The notes beneath the pieces are model-generated. The model was not told the origin of the DNA, searched no databases, and was given only the letters and a program-made list of their open reading frames with translations. This document shows, one piece after another, positions 46,986-55,373 of a stretch of 64,000 bases of DNA (the first letter of the stretch is position 1; each line of letters starts with the position of its first letter). Origin of the DNA: Hanleya hanleyi (lineage: Eukaryota; Mollusca; Polyplacophora; Lepidopleurida; Hanleyidae); NCBI GenBank assembly GCA_036873755.1, contig JAVTVY010019477.1, forward strand, positions 1-64,000. Reading direction: 5' to 3'. Made by a program: the position numbers and the translations under genes.

Positions 46986-47306
46986 AGGGAAGTTTCGGAA
47001 GTGTGCAAGGGCACTATATCACATCGGGGTATATATTTCATCCAAGTATAGCGGATAGCGGTTGTCGTGAATAACAACAAGTTCAGCAATGTTTATACAG
47101 TTTATTATCCACAATGTTACATCATACCCAGGCTGGGAGAGCCGCCCTGGGTCTGTTTAGTATGTTTAGAGCAAAACAAATTGAAATATCAAACACCATG
47201 TTTTATTATTTAACGCACCGTCACATTAGGTACAAGCGTTTACTGAGCTCAAGTCAACGATCAGCATGTAGACATACAGAGTATATACGGCATGTTATGC
47301 TATCCA

Positions 47307-47602
47307 TCAGTGCAAGGATGACGCATTCAGCCGATGAGGGTGGTCTGTCAGCTTGGTAACGAAGAAGGTAACATTGGTGACCCTCTCTACGACCCATTGT
47401 GTGTTGGGGCGTTGCCGTTGTGCCCATCTCAAGGGATCCACGGTGTCCAGTTTCTCCAGCATCGTCTCTAGCGACGCCCGGTTAATGATGGTGAACGGCT
47501 GGTCAAACACATGGCTGTTATTACTGGCATAATAATACCATAACTGGTCCGTCTCTTTCTGACGTAAGATGTACCCGTAAGATCTGGTCTTTGTGACGTA
47601 AG
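47307..47602 (-). pseudogene. Polymerase-N-terminus-like gene, cassette copy 1
   Basis: Minus-strand frame with the same C-terminal block as the gene at 44,924 (FDQPFTIINRASLETMLEKL, NTQWVVERVTNVTFFVTKL, stop after NASSLH). The 5' part is missing: homology begins only at the YILR.KETDQ segment, next to the divergent tail-anchored gene. The longest ATG frame starts at 47,510; the open frame continues to ~47,600. Divergence from the outer copy is spread along the domain, with the stop conserved. Confidence 0.5.
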
Positions 47603-47935
47603 ATGTTGGAGACGGACACCCATCCCTATGCGACTCGCATTTTACAGCATGCGACCGTGGTTAATTCACTCACTGGTTACCGAGCAGTGGTTCGGTCCAT
47701 GTTTGCAGATGGCGACGACAACGAAGGGCGACGCCAGATCCTGAAAGAGTTCACAGAAGCGGTCCTCGACAGAGTGCACTCGATGGAGAGGTGTGCTATC
47801 ACTCACCACTACTGGACTATGACAGCCATCCCTGATGCCCGGACTATGGATCACGAGCGCTCAAGCCGGAACCAGCGACGGTTCGTTGGCCTAGTAATGG
47901 TCTTTGCCCTATTGACCCTGACGCTGTGGCAATGA
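47603..47935 (+). CDS. Small tail-anchored protein, cassette copy 1 (110 aa)
   Basis: Same protein as at 51,389. Five bases containing the usual ATG are missing, but an upstream ATG (ATGTTGGAG) puts the frame back in phase, so this copy has a different N-terminus (MLETDTHPYA). Charged soluble region, then one hydrophobic helix at the very C-terminus (FVGLVMVFALLTLTLWQ). Family unknown. Confidence 0.55.
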   Translation: MLETDTHPYATRILQHATVVNSLTGYRAVVRSMFADGDDNEGRRQILKEFTEAVLDRVHSMERCAITHHYWTMTAIPDARTMDHERSSRNQRRFVGLVMVFALLTLTLWQ

Positions 47936-48000
47936 CAACGACAGCGACAGAAAAAGAGCGGCTCTTCAGAGCCTCCACAGATGCGCTTATGTGCAACCGA

Positions 48001-48022
48001 TATATACGAGGGGCAGTCACAG
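48001..48022 (+). promoter_or_regulatory. TATA-leader motif 1 (TATATACGAGGGGCAGTCA)
   Basis: First of three related motifs in the cassette; it follows the tail-anchored gene and is followed by GTGCCTCATTCACCGTTCG and CATTGGGTCAACCATGTCACC. The second cassette has it at 51,781. Confidence 0.5.
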
Positions 48023-48076
48023 TGTGCCTCATTCACCGTTCGTCATTGGGTCAACCATGTCACCGAGGGACCTGAC

Positions 48077-48100
48077 CATAAATACGAGAGACAGTCAGAG
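48077..48100 (+). promoter_or_regulatory. TATA-leader motif 2 (ATAAATACGAGAGACAGTCA)
   Basis: Second motif, with the same downstream sentence (TCATTCACCGCTCGTCATTGGGTC), i.e. an ~80 bp tandem duplication of motif plus leader, just upstream of the first PC4-like gene. Counterpart at 51,857. Confidence 0.55.
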
Positions 48101-48192
48101 TGTGTGTCATTCACCGCTCGTCATTGGGTCACCCATGTCACCAGTCGAGCCATCCTTCCCTTACACCCCAGGTGGGGTTACACGTCTATTAA

Positions 48193-48666
48193 GATAAAGT
48201 CACGATCGTTGAAGACCGTGGAAATGTTTGCTGGTCGCGCGCTGAGACCGTATCGAATACGGTTACGCTACACCGTGACCGCTGGACCAAATTTAAACGG
48301 GTGTTGAGCGGTGAGCTCGACGGAAACCTCATCCACATAGACAATGCCATCTACGTACACCGTAGACCCTTCTTCCCACGCCTGGGCCGTTACCAAGACC
48401 CTACGCGAAGCTTCACCCTAGACCTCGATCTGTGGACAGCTTTCGAGAAACTGGTGCCTATCGTGGACCAGCTGTTTACACCGGACGAGCGGTCAGCTGT
48501 TCAGTTGGAGTGGGCTCGTGCCCTGAGAGAAGCGGCGGCAGAACCCAATGAACAAATTACCAAACCTAGCAATGAAGCGGAGGCAGACGACGATGCCATT
48601 GATTATCCGGCTAGATTCAGTCAGCCCAGTGACATGACCACCCGATCCTTTGATCTCACGCCATAA
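48193..48666 (+). CDS. PC4-like small protein gene B, cassette copy 1, no ATG
   Basis: The frame is open from a stop at 48,190-48,192 to 48,666 without an ATG; GTG at 48,301 is the first plausible non-standard start, so the gene may be broken or spliced. Conserved block WTKFKRVLSGELDGNLIHID, then YVHRRPFF, FTLDLDLWTAFEKLVPIVDQLF and an acidic tail. The last hydrophobic/acidic helix with L..W..FE.LVP.VD resembles the C-terminal helix of PC4/p15 single-strand-DNA-binding coactivators; this is weak similarity. This copy ends neatly before motif 3, whereas the copies at 50,048 and 51,973 have lost a base near the end and run on. Confidence 0.45.
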   Translation, partial: DKVTIVEDRGNVCWSRAETVSNTVTLHRDRWTKFKRVLSGELDGNLIHIDNAIYVHRRPFFPRLGRYQDPTRSFTLDLDLWTAFEKLVPIVDQLFTPDERSAVQLEWARALREAAAEPNEQITKPSNEAEADDDAIDYPARFSQPSDMTTRSFDLTP

Positions 48667-48678
48667 ACTTTTTCTCCC

Positions 48679-48700
48679 TATAAATACGAGAGACAGTCAA
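48679..48700 (+). promoter_or_regulatory. TATA-leader motif 3 (TATAAATACGAGAGACAGTCA)
   Basis: A good TATA box followed by CGAGAGACAGTCAAAT, 47 nt upstream of the ATG of gene C. Identical motifs stand at 50,533 and 52,458 before the other copies of gene C, so it is probably that gene's core promoter. Confidence 0.65.
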
Positions 48701-48725
48701 ATCTGGTACCATTCGCGTACTGACC

Positions 48726-49202
48726 ATGACGGAGCATATAATACGGCCGTTTCTCTACTTGACCCCCGAGGTCTTCCTGCACGTCTATGCGGATACGGTC
48801 GATATCATGGAGGAGGTGGGAGACATCTGTGATGCGGACCCTACAAAACCGTGCCCGGCTAACATTCGTCTGTCCCGGGAGGGCTGGACCAAATTCAAAC
48901 GGGTGTTGTCTGGTGAACTGGACGGCGACCTCATTCACCTGTGTCACGATGTGTACATCCCACGCGGCCCCTTCTTTGCTCAATTGGCTCGGCTAGATGG
49001 GGGTACAGTGCATTGTACCCTTCACCCTGTTCTATGGTCTGCATTGGAAGATGTCGTGGCAGATGTGGATCAAGCGCTTACGGAGGAAGAGCGGTCATCA
49101 GACGAGTTGGAGTGGTCATTCACCATGGACAATGTGCTGGCAGAAGCCAAAGAAGAAAATCAGAAAACTCCGGCCCAAGATATACTCGGTACAAATAAAT
49201 GA
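48726..49202 (+). CDS. PC4-like small protein gene C, cassette copy 1 (158 aa)
   Basis: Complete frame from ATG 48,726. N-terminal hydrophobic/acidic region (residues 1-40), then the block shared with gene B: LSREGWTKFKRVLSGELDG (49-67), VYIPRGPFFAQLARLDGG (77-93), TVHCTLHPVLWSALEDVVADV (94-114), and an acidic C-terminus. It is a paralogue of B. The strand-rich middle followed by a W-containing helix suggests a PC4-like DNA-binding fold, useful in viral late transcription or replication, but this is an inference from pattern only. Preceded by TATA-leader motif 3. Confidence 0.6.
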   Translation: MTEHIIRPFLYLTPEVFLHVYADTVDIMEEVGDICDADPTKPCPANIRLSREGWTKFKRVLSGELDGDLIHLCHDVYIPRGPFFAQLARLDGGTVHCTLHPVLWSALEDVVADVDQALTEEERSSDELEWSFTMDNVLAEAKEENQKTPAQDILGTNK

Positions 49203-49232
49203 TAGAGCCAGGGTCCATCATCATTTGTCGCC

Positions 49233-49490
49233 ATGATGAGCTGGGAGAAGGTGTTGGATAACTTATACTATAGTCCCGACAGTCCGGCGGCCTATAGTGC
49301 ATTGTTGGCTCTCTATCGAGCGGCCAAAGCCCAGGGGATACAACGTGCCCAAGTCCAAGTTGAAGACCGTGGAAATGTTTGCTGGTCGCGCGCTGAGACC
49401 GTATCGAATACGGTTACGCTACACCGTGACGGCTTGACCAAATTTAAACGGGTGTTGAGCGGTGACTCGACGGAAACCTCATCCACATAG
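49233..49490 (+). pseudogene. Integrase N-terminus fused to gene B, cassette copy 1, frameshifted
   Basis: Starts as the fusion gene at 53,012 does (MMSWEKVLDNLYYSPDSPAA) and continues into the gene-B block. A 2 bp deletion (GGTGACTCGACGG instead of GGTGAGCTCGACGG, near 49,471) then shifts the frame to a stop at 49,490. Confidence 0.6.
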
Positions 49491-49540
49491 ACAATGCCAT
49501 CTACGTACACCGTGGACCCTTCTTCCCACGCCTGGGCCGT

Positions 49541-50155
49541 CCAGTCGAGCCATCCTTCCCTTACACCCCAGGTGGGGTTACACGTCTATTAAGATAAAGT
49601 CACGATCGTTGAAGACCGTGGAAATGTTTGCTGGTCGCGCGCTGAGACCGTATCGAATACGGTTACGCTACACCGTGACGGCTTGACCAAATTTAAACGG
49701 GTGTTGAGCGGTGAGCTCGACGGAAACCTCATCCACATAGACAATGCCATCTACGTACACCGTGGACCCTTCTTCCCACGCCTGGGCCGTCACCAGTCGA
49801 GCCATCCTTCCCTTACACCCCAGGTGGCCAAAGCCCAGGGGATACAACGTGCCCAAGTCCAAGTTGACGACGCTACACCGTGACGGCTGGACCAAATTTA
49901 AACGGGTGTTGAGCGGTGAGCTCGACGGAAACCTCATCCACATAGACAATGCCATCTACGTACACCGTGGACCCTTCTTCCCACGCCTGGGCCGTCCAGT
50001 CGAGCCATCCTTCCCTTACACCCCAGGTGGGGTTACACGTCTATTAAGATAAAGTCACGATCGTTGAAGACCGTGGAAATGTTTGCTGGTCGCGCGCTGA
50101 GACCGTATCGAATACGGTTACGCTACACCGTGACCGCTGGACCAAATTTAAACGG
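49541..50155 (+). repeat. Scrambled ~200-250 bp repeats of the 5' part of gene B
   Basis: The module TCGAGCCATCCTTCCC ... GTTGAAGACCGTGG ... GGGTGTTGAGCGGTGAGCTCG ... CCACGCCTGGGCCGT begins at ~49,543, 49,797 and 49,999. A middle unit carries a piece of the integrase-derived stretch (GGCCAAAGCCCAGGGGATAC) in place of the gene-B leader. This is a record of repeated template switching or unequal exchange. Confidence 0.85.
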
Positions 50156-50683
50156 GTGTTGAGCGGTGAGCTCGACGGAAACCTCATCCACATAGACAAT
50201 GCCATCTACGTACACCGTAGACCCTTCTTCCCACGCCTGGGCCGTTACCAAGACCCTACGCGAGGCTTCACCCTAGACCCCGATCTGTGGACAGCTTTCG
50301 AGAAACTGGTGCCTATCGTGGACCAGCTGTTTACACCGGACGAGCGGTCAGCTGTTCAGTTGGAGTGGGCTCGTGCCCTGAGAGAAGCGGCGGCAGAACC
50401 CAATGAACAAATTACCAAACCTAGCAATGAAGCGGAGGCAGACGACGATGCCATTGATTATCCGGCTAGACTCAGTCAGCCCAGTGACATACCACCCGAT
50501 CCTTTGATCTCACGCCATAAACTTTTTCTCCCTATAAATACGAGAGACAGTCAAATCTGGTACCATTCGCGTACTGACCATGACGGAGCATATAATACGG
50601 GCGTTTCTCTGCTTGACCCCCGAGGTCTTCCTGCACGTCTATGCGGATACGGTCGATATCATGGAGGAGGTGGGAGACATCTG
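50048..50683 (+). pseudogene. Extra copy of gene B plus start of gene C at the cassette junction
   Basis: The gene-B block is intact to ~50,490, then a missing base (GTGACATACC versus GTGACATGACC) changes the frame. A TATA-leader motif (50,533) and the ATG of a gene-C copy (50,580) follow, but that copy is cut after ~35 codons at 50,683/50,684 by the cassette junction. Confidence 0.7.
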
Positions 50684-51079
50684 TGGTCCGGGTTTTCGCC
50701 GGCCCGGCCCGGCCGCACGCCTGCGCGGGTTATCCGGCCACACGCGCGGGCGGGTTAAAGGGAAGTTTCGGAAGTGTGCAAGGGCACTATATCACATCGG
50801 GGTATATATTTCATCCAAGTATAGCGGATAGCGGTTGTCGTGAATAACAACAAGTTCAGCAATGTTTATACAGTTTATTATCCACAATATTACATCATAC
50901 CCAGGCTGGGAGAGCCGCCCTGGGTCTGTTTAGTATGTTTAGAGCAAAAGAAATTGAAATATCAAACACCATGTTTTATTATTTAACACACCGTCACATT
51001 AGGTACAAGCGTTTACTGAGCTCAAGTCAACGATCAGCATGTAGACATACAGAGTATATACGGCATGTTATGCTATCCA

Positions 51080-51403
51080 TCAGTGCAAGGATGACGCATT
51101 CAGCCGATGAGGGTGGTCTGTCAGCTTGGTAACGAAGAAGGTAACATTGATGACCCTCTCTACGACCCATTGTGTGTTGGGGCGTTGCCGTTGTGCCCAT
51201 CTCAATGGATCCACGGTGTCCAGTTTCTCCAGCATCGTCTCTAGCGACGCCCGGTTAATGATGGTGAACGGCTGGTCGAACACATGGCTGTTATTACTGG
51301 CATAATAATACCATAACTGGTCCGTCTCTTTCTGACGTAAGATGTACCCGTAAGATCTGGTCTTTGTGACGTAAGATGTTGGAGAGCCATGACGGACACC
51401 CAT
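51080..51403 (-). pseudogene. Polymerase-N-terminus-like gene, cassette copy 2
   Basis: Same C-terminal block as at 47,307 and 44,924. Its 5' end overlaps the tail-anchored gene on the other strand (51,389-51,403); the first ~15 codons (MGVRHGSPTSYVTKT) are simply the antisense of that gene and two TGACGTAAGATGT motifs, so the native start has been lost. Confidence 0.5.
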
Positions 51404-51715
51404 CCCTATGCGACTCGCATTTTACAGCATGCGACCGTGGTTAATTCACTCACGGGTTACCGAGCAGTGGTTCAGTCCATGTTTGCAGATGGCGACGACA
51501 ACGAAGGGCGACGCCAGATCCTGAAAGAGTTCACAGAAGCGGTCCTCGACAGAGTGCACTCGATGGAGAGGTGTGCTATCACTCACCGCTACTGGACTAT
51601 AACAGCCATCTCTGATGCCCGGACTATGGATCACGAGCGCTCAAGCCGGAACCAGCGACGGTTCGTTGGCCTAGTAATGGTCTTTGCCCTATTGGCCCTG
51701 ACGCTGTGGCAATGA
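51389..51715 (+). CDS. Small tail-anchored protein, cassette copy 2 (108 aa)
   Basis: ATG at 51,389 begins MTDTHPYATRILQHATVVNS. Residues 1-90 are charged and predicted soluble, with a Cys-Ala-Ile-Thr-His stretch at 62-66; residues 92-107 form one hydrophobic helix ending one residue before the C-terminus, so the protein is likely tail-anchored in a membrane with its bulk in the cytosol. I do not recognise the family. It opens the cassette, with TATA-leader motifs after it and the damaged minus-strand gene in front of it. Confidence 0.6.
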   Translation: MTDTHPYATRILQHATVVNSLTGYRAVVQSMFADGDDNEGRRQILKEFTEAVLDRVHSMERCAITHRYWTITAISDARTMDHERSSRNQRRFVGLVMVFALLALTLWQ

Positions 51716-51972
51716 CAACGACAGCGACAGAGAAAGAGCGGCTCTTCAGAGCCTCCACAGATGCGCTTATGTGCAACCGATATATACGAGGGGCAGTCAC
51801 AGTGTGCCTCATTCACCGTTCGTCATTGGGTCAACCATGTCACCGAGGGACCTGACCATAAATACGAGAGACAGTCAGAGTGTGTGTCATTCACCGCTCG
51901 TCATTGGGTCAACCATGTCACCAGTCGAGCCATCCTTCCCTTACACCCCAGGTGGGGTTACACGTCTATTAA

Positions 51973-52611
51973 GATAAAGTCACGATCGTTGAAGACCGTG
52001 GAAATGTTTGCTGGTCGCGCGCTGAGACCGTATCGAATACGGTTACGCTACACCGTGACCGCTGGACCAAATTTAAACGGGTGTTGAGCGGTGAGCTCGA
52101 CGGAAACCTCATCCACATAGACAATGCCATCTACGTACACCGTAGACCCTTCTTCCCACGCCTGGGCCGTTACCAAGACCCTACGCGAGGCTTCACCCTA
52201 GACCTCGATCTGTGGACAGCTTTCGAGAAACTGGTGCCTATCGTGGACCCGCTGTTTACACCGGACGAGCGGTCAGCTGTTCAGTTGGAGTGGGCTCGTG
52301 CCCTGAGAGAAGCGGCGGCAGAACCCAATGAACAAATTACCAAACCTAGCAATGAAGCGGAGGCAGACGACGATGCCATTGATTATCCGGCTAGACTCAG
52401 TCAGCCCAGTGACATACCACCCGATCCTTTGATCTCACGCCATAAACTTTTTCTCCCTATAAATACGAGAGACAGTCAAATCTGGTACCATTCGCGTACT
52501 GACCATGACGGAGCATATAATACGGGCGTTTCTCTGCTTGACCCCCGAGGTCTTCCTGCACGTCTATGCGGATACGGTCGATATCATGGAGGAGGTGGGA
52601 GACATCTGTGA
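51973..52611 (+). CDS. PC4-like small protein gene B, cassette copy 2, read-through end
   Basis: Again open from a stop with no ATG (first GTG at 52,081). The coding block equals copy 1 to about 52,410, after which a one-base difference sends the frame through the promoter and start of gene C up to 52,611. The tail beyond ~52,420 is therefore unlikely to be native. Confidence 0.4.
   Translation, partial: DKVTIVEDRGNVCWSRAETVSNTVTLHRDRWTKFKRVLSGELDGNLIHIDNAIYVHRRPFFPRLGRYQDPTRGFTLDLDLWTAFEKLVPIVDPLFTPDERSAVQLEWARALREAAAEPNEQITKPSNEAEADDDAIDYPARLSQPSDIPPDPLISRHKLFLPINTRDSQIWYHSRTDHDGAYNTGVSLLDPRGLPARLCGYGRYHGGGGRHL
52458..52479 (+). promoter_or_regulatory. TATA-leader motif before gene C, cassette copy 2
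   Basis: TATAAATACGAGAGACAGTCAAA, 47 nt before the ATG at 52,505, same spacing as in copy 1. Confidence 0.6.
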
Positions 52612-52984
52612 TGCGGACCCTACAAAACCGTGCCCGGCTAACATTCGTCTGTCCCGGGAGGGCTGGACCAAATTCAAACGGGTGTTGTCTGGTGAACTGG
52701 ACGGCGACCTCATTCACCTGTGTCACGATGTGTACATCCCACGCGGCCCCTTCTTTGCTCAATTGGCTCGGCTAGATGGGGGTACAGTGCATTGTACCCT
52801 TCACCCTGTTCTATGGTCTGCATTGGAAGATGCCGTGGCAGATGTGGATCAAGTGCTTACGGAGGAAGAGCGGTCATCAGACGAGTTGGAGTGGTCATTC
52901 ACCATGGACAATGTGCTGGCAGAAGCCAAAGAAGAAAATCAGAAAACTCCGGCCCAAGATATACTCGGTACAAATAAACGATAG
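52505..52984 (+). CDS. PC4-like small protein gene C, cassette copy 2 (159 aa)
   Basis: Intact second copy of gene C, differing from the first at a few residues (for example RAFLCLTP for RPFLYLTP, VDQVL for VDQAL) and by one extra C-terminal Arg (stop TAG after CGA). Both copies remain open across the whole length while the neighbouring structural genes are broken, which is either recency of the duplication or selection. Confidence 0.6.
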   Translation: MTEHIIRAFLCLTPEVFLHVYADTVDIMEEVGDICDADPTKPCPANIRLSREGWTKFKRVLSGELDGDLIHLCHDVYIPRGPFFAQLARLDGGTVHCTLHPVLWSALEDAVADVDQVLTEEERSSDELEWSFTMDNVLAEAKEENQKTPAQDILGTNKR

Positions 52985-53011
52985 AGCCAGGGTCCATCAT
53001 CATTTGTCGCC

Positions 53012-53410
53012 ATGATGAGCTGGGAGAAGGTGTTGGATAACTTATACTATAGTCCCGACAGTCCGGCGGCCTATAGTGCATTGTTGGCTCTCTATCGAGC
53101 GGCCAAAGCCCAGGGGATACAACGTGCCCAAGTCCAAGTTGAAGACCGTGGAAATGTTTGCTGGTCGCGCGCTGAGACCGTATCGAATACGGTTACGCTA
53201 CACCGTGACGGCTTGACCAAATTTAAACGGGTGTTGAGCGGTGAGCTCGACGGAAACCTCATCCACATAGACAATACCATCTATGTACACCGTGGACCCT
53301 TCTTCCCACGCCTGGGCCGTTACCAAGACCCTACGCGAGGCTTCACCCTAGAACATAGTTGTACATGTCTGCGCGAGTACGGAAGCACGCCCCTACGCTC
53401 CGTGTATTGA
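53012..53410 (+). CDS. Fusion: integrase N-terminal stub + gene B block (132 aa)
   Basis: Residues 1-~37 (WEKVLDNLYYSPDSPAAYSA, LLALYRAAKAQG) look like the N-terminal helices of the retrovirus-type integrase of Polinton-like elements (pattern 'IYY.P..P.AY....LY...K..G'). From VEDRGNV onward the sequence is the gene-B block to FTLE (~113), followed by 19 residues of out-of-frame sequence overlapping the next gene. The switch happens at the shared word GTTGAAGACCG. No catalytic core (DDE) follows, so it cannot act as an integrase. It may be a chance fusion. Confidence 0.5.
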   Translation: MMSWEKVLDNLYYSPDSPAAYSALLALYRAAKAQGIQRAQVQVEDRGNVCWSRAETVSNTVTLHRDGLTKFKRVLSGELDGNLIHIDNTIYVHRGPFFPRLGRYQDPTRGFTLEHSCTCLREYGSTPLRSVY

Positions 53411-53706
53411 AGACGGCCCCACCCAAGTTGGTCCGAACCATTGTACGCGGTGCCGACCCTGACCTTGTACGATGTCTGTGCGAGATCGGGTACAACCTGT
53501 TAAAAGGCAACGTACCACTGACTCCGGCTCAGAAGACCAAGTTGGCCAAGCATAAGACAGGTCTCCGAACCCTAGTCCAGAAGCGAGTCTCTCAAACACA
53601 AAAGAAAAAGGTGTTACAGAAAGGCGGCTTTCTCGGGGCCATCTTACCACCGTTGGCCGTTTCCGTGTTGGGTCCAATATTGGGTGGACTCTTCGGCCGA
53701 CAATGA
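53365..53706 (+). CDS. Small basic protein with hydrophobic C-terminus (virion core protein candidate, 113 aa)
   Basis: ATG at 53,365 (MSARVRKHAPTLRVL). Residues ~14-50 form a helical domain with PDLVRCLCEIGYNLLKGNVPL; 51-86 are highly basic (KTKLAKHK, KKKVLQKGG); 87-111 are hydrophobic and glycine-rich (FLGAILPPLAVSVLGPILGG). This matches a recurrent first gene of the virion module in invertebrate Polinton/adintovirus-like elements, where I recall comparison with adenovirus pX/membrane-active proteins. The stop overlaps the next start (ATGA at 53,703). It is intact here. Confidence 0.65.
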   Translation: MSARVRKHAPTLRVLKTAPPKLVRTIVRGADPDLVRCLCEIGYNLLKGNVPLTPAQKTKLAKHKTGLRTLVQKRVSQTQKKKVLQKGGFLGAILPPLAVSVLGPILGGLFGRQ

Positions 53707-54437
53707 AACACACGAAAAAATTGGTCCTCGTCGAACCACGGTTCCTTCAAAACCGCCAATCGCCCTACCCTGTTCCACCTACGGTGAAGACCATAAACAC
53801 CCTCGATGAAGAGATGCAACAGATCTTACAAAGACCGGGGTTAAGCGACAGTGAGAAAGTACAACGGTACAATGAGACGCTTCAACGGTACATGACGTTC
53901 ATGGACGAATACAAAACCCTCTCTACCCCAGCACCACCACCACGCGACACACCGCCGGCCTCAGCACCGCTCCAACAGCCCCCATTACCAGGGGTACCAC
54001 CCACAGCCCCACAGTGGGCCAAAGACGAAGTGCTGAAGAGTGTACCTGCATCGTTCAAGAAACAAGCTGGCCTGGTATTACAACAGATGAAACAGAATCC
54101 TAACATGACTTGGAATGATCAAGGCGAACTACTGGTACAGAATCAGGGGGTCCCCGGTACCCACATGACAGATTTAGTGAATGACCTGATGCGTCAACGC
54201 AGGTCGCACACGGATCCTCGAGGATGGAAGGTCTTCGCTCAAGGCTTGAAAGACATGCATGTACCACAGGTATTGGTGGGGAACCCCCAGCGCTGGGCCT
54301 GGATGCAGCGGACCCAGCAATCGCCGAGTGGGCCACTAGCTTCTTGGGAAGCCGAGTGGGAACCGGAGTCACCCCCCAAAATACCACAACGGCGGGCACC
54401 TACTTGTTTACACCCCTTTTACCACGCCACCCCGTGA
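53703..54437 (+). CDS. Proline-rich virion-module protein (244 aa), C-terminus probably frameshifted
   Basis: Starts MKHTKKLVLVEPRFLQ; EEMQQILQ..LSDSEKVQRYNETLQRY at 36-63, a Pro-rich linker (76-103), then a C-terminal domain (NMTWNDQGELL 134-144, DLVNDLMRQRR 157-167, VGNPQRW 192-198). I recall this MKH(A/T)KK..LV family beside the capsid genes of related elements; its function is unknown. After ~residue 200 the composition changes, and another frame (54,224-54,526) stays open ~90 bases further with a basic tail ending GWDNY, so a frameshift near 54,300-54,400 is likely. Confidence 0.6.
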   Translation: MKHTKKLVLVEPRFLQNRQSPYPVPPTVKTINTLDEEMQQILQRPGLSDSEKVQRYNETLQRYMTFMDEYKTLSTPAPPPRDTPPASAPLQQPPLPGVPPTAPQWAKDEVLKSVPASFKKQAGLVLQQMKQNPNMTWNDQGELLVQNQGVPGTHMTDLVNDLMRQRRSHTDPRGWKVFAQGLKDMHVPQVLVGNPQRWAWMQRTQQSPSGPLASWEAEWEPESPPKIPQRRAPTCLHPFYHATP

Positions 54438-54559
54438 AAATACGACCATCAATATCTATGACACGTAGCACCCAACGACGAACACGACACCAGGAACAAG
54501 CGCTCAAGGGTTGGGACAACTATTAAAACCAACAGCAGCAGCAGAAAAGCTCAGACGCC

Positions 54560-55338
54560 GTGTTTTACCTCACCCTACCCAGTAACAGTTCGCTCGATGT
54601 GTTTCCGGACAACACCATGGTCAAGTACGTGACCCAGTTGCATTTACCGTTGCATTTACCTGGACGGTGGGAATGTGGACTCGTGGATATCCAATACCCT
54701 TACTCGTGGTACAACGTGCGAGCCAATGAAGTGTGTTTGGAGGTGACCTACGAAGGAAAAGACACCCCACTTACTCTCCCCGAAGGCCAAGACGACACCC
54801 CCAAGGAGTTCATTCAGGGGCTGACAAGACTGTTGCATTATAAGTCTCTACGGGAGGTCACGAATACTTCAAAACCCATAACAACCTTCCCGTTCAAGAA
54901 TCACGTAGACTTCGATTACAACGCACACAACGACAAGGCAAAGATCCTCCTTAACGCCAACGTGAGTGTCGTACTGAGTCCTATCCCACAGCAAATGCTG
55001 GGTCTCGCTCACCCGACCTACACGGTTCCATCCGAGGACCATGGCCAGATCCCGATGGATATGAAGTGGGGTATGTACGGACTCTACGTCTACTCGGACG
55101 TGTTCGACAACCACATCGTGGGCGATATCAACCCACCTCTGTCCCCATTAAAACGCTGTATGGAGATCAAGTCACCCACAGTTTCACCCACATGCTCTAC
55201 CTACCCGTACGACAAACTGACACCAACACTATCACGATGGATATAAGAGATTACACGGGACGACCGGTCGCATTCCAACGATGGAACGTGGTGCTGACAC
55301 TTCATTTCCGACAAGCACGTTCTCCCCACTTTGTATAA
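54560..55338 (+). pseudogene. Putative penton/minor capsid protein, frameshifted and without ATG
   Basis: The conserved start of this family (FYLTLPSNSSLDVFPDNT) is present, but its first codon is GTG (54,560); the first in-frame ATG is at 54,617. Residues 35-54 (WECGLVDIQYPYSWYNV) are characteristic of a protein that accompanies the major capsid gene in invertebrate Polinton-like elements, which I take as the penton/minor capsid candidate. The frame ends at 55,246, but the family's C-terminal features (DIRDYTGRPVAFQ, LTLHFR) are in another frame ending at 55,338, so there is a frameshift between ~55,130 and 55,200. Confidence 0.6.
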
Positions 55339-55373
55339 TGCAAGTACCTTACTAGTGTGATGCATGCAGCTAT

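Larger units (their letters stand above)
46911..50683. repeat. Accessory cassette, first copy of a ~3.78 kb tandem duplication
   Basis: TGGTCCGGGTTTT at 46,911 recurs at 50,684, and 47.0-49.4 kb matches 50.75-53.2 kb at about 98-99% by eye. The duplicated segment starts inside the inner edge of the left terminal repeat. The first copy ends with a scrambled array and extra gene fragments (49,541-50,683) not present in the second. Confidence 0.9.
50684..53352. repeat. Accessory cassette, second copy (partial)
   Basis: Second copy, starting within a truncated small gene (...GGAGACATCTGTG|GTCCGGG) and ending where the fused gene meets the structural module (GGCTTCACCCTAGA|ACATAG). Small indels make the offset 3,773 at the junction and 3,779-3,780 further on. 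Confidence 0.88.

Noticed and set aside
47981..48307. 108-codon frame before gene B (and its copy at 51,761)
   Set aside because: Covers the duplicated promoter/leader motifs in another frame; the repeated SVCHS/FTARHWV peptides are translations of the leader repeats.
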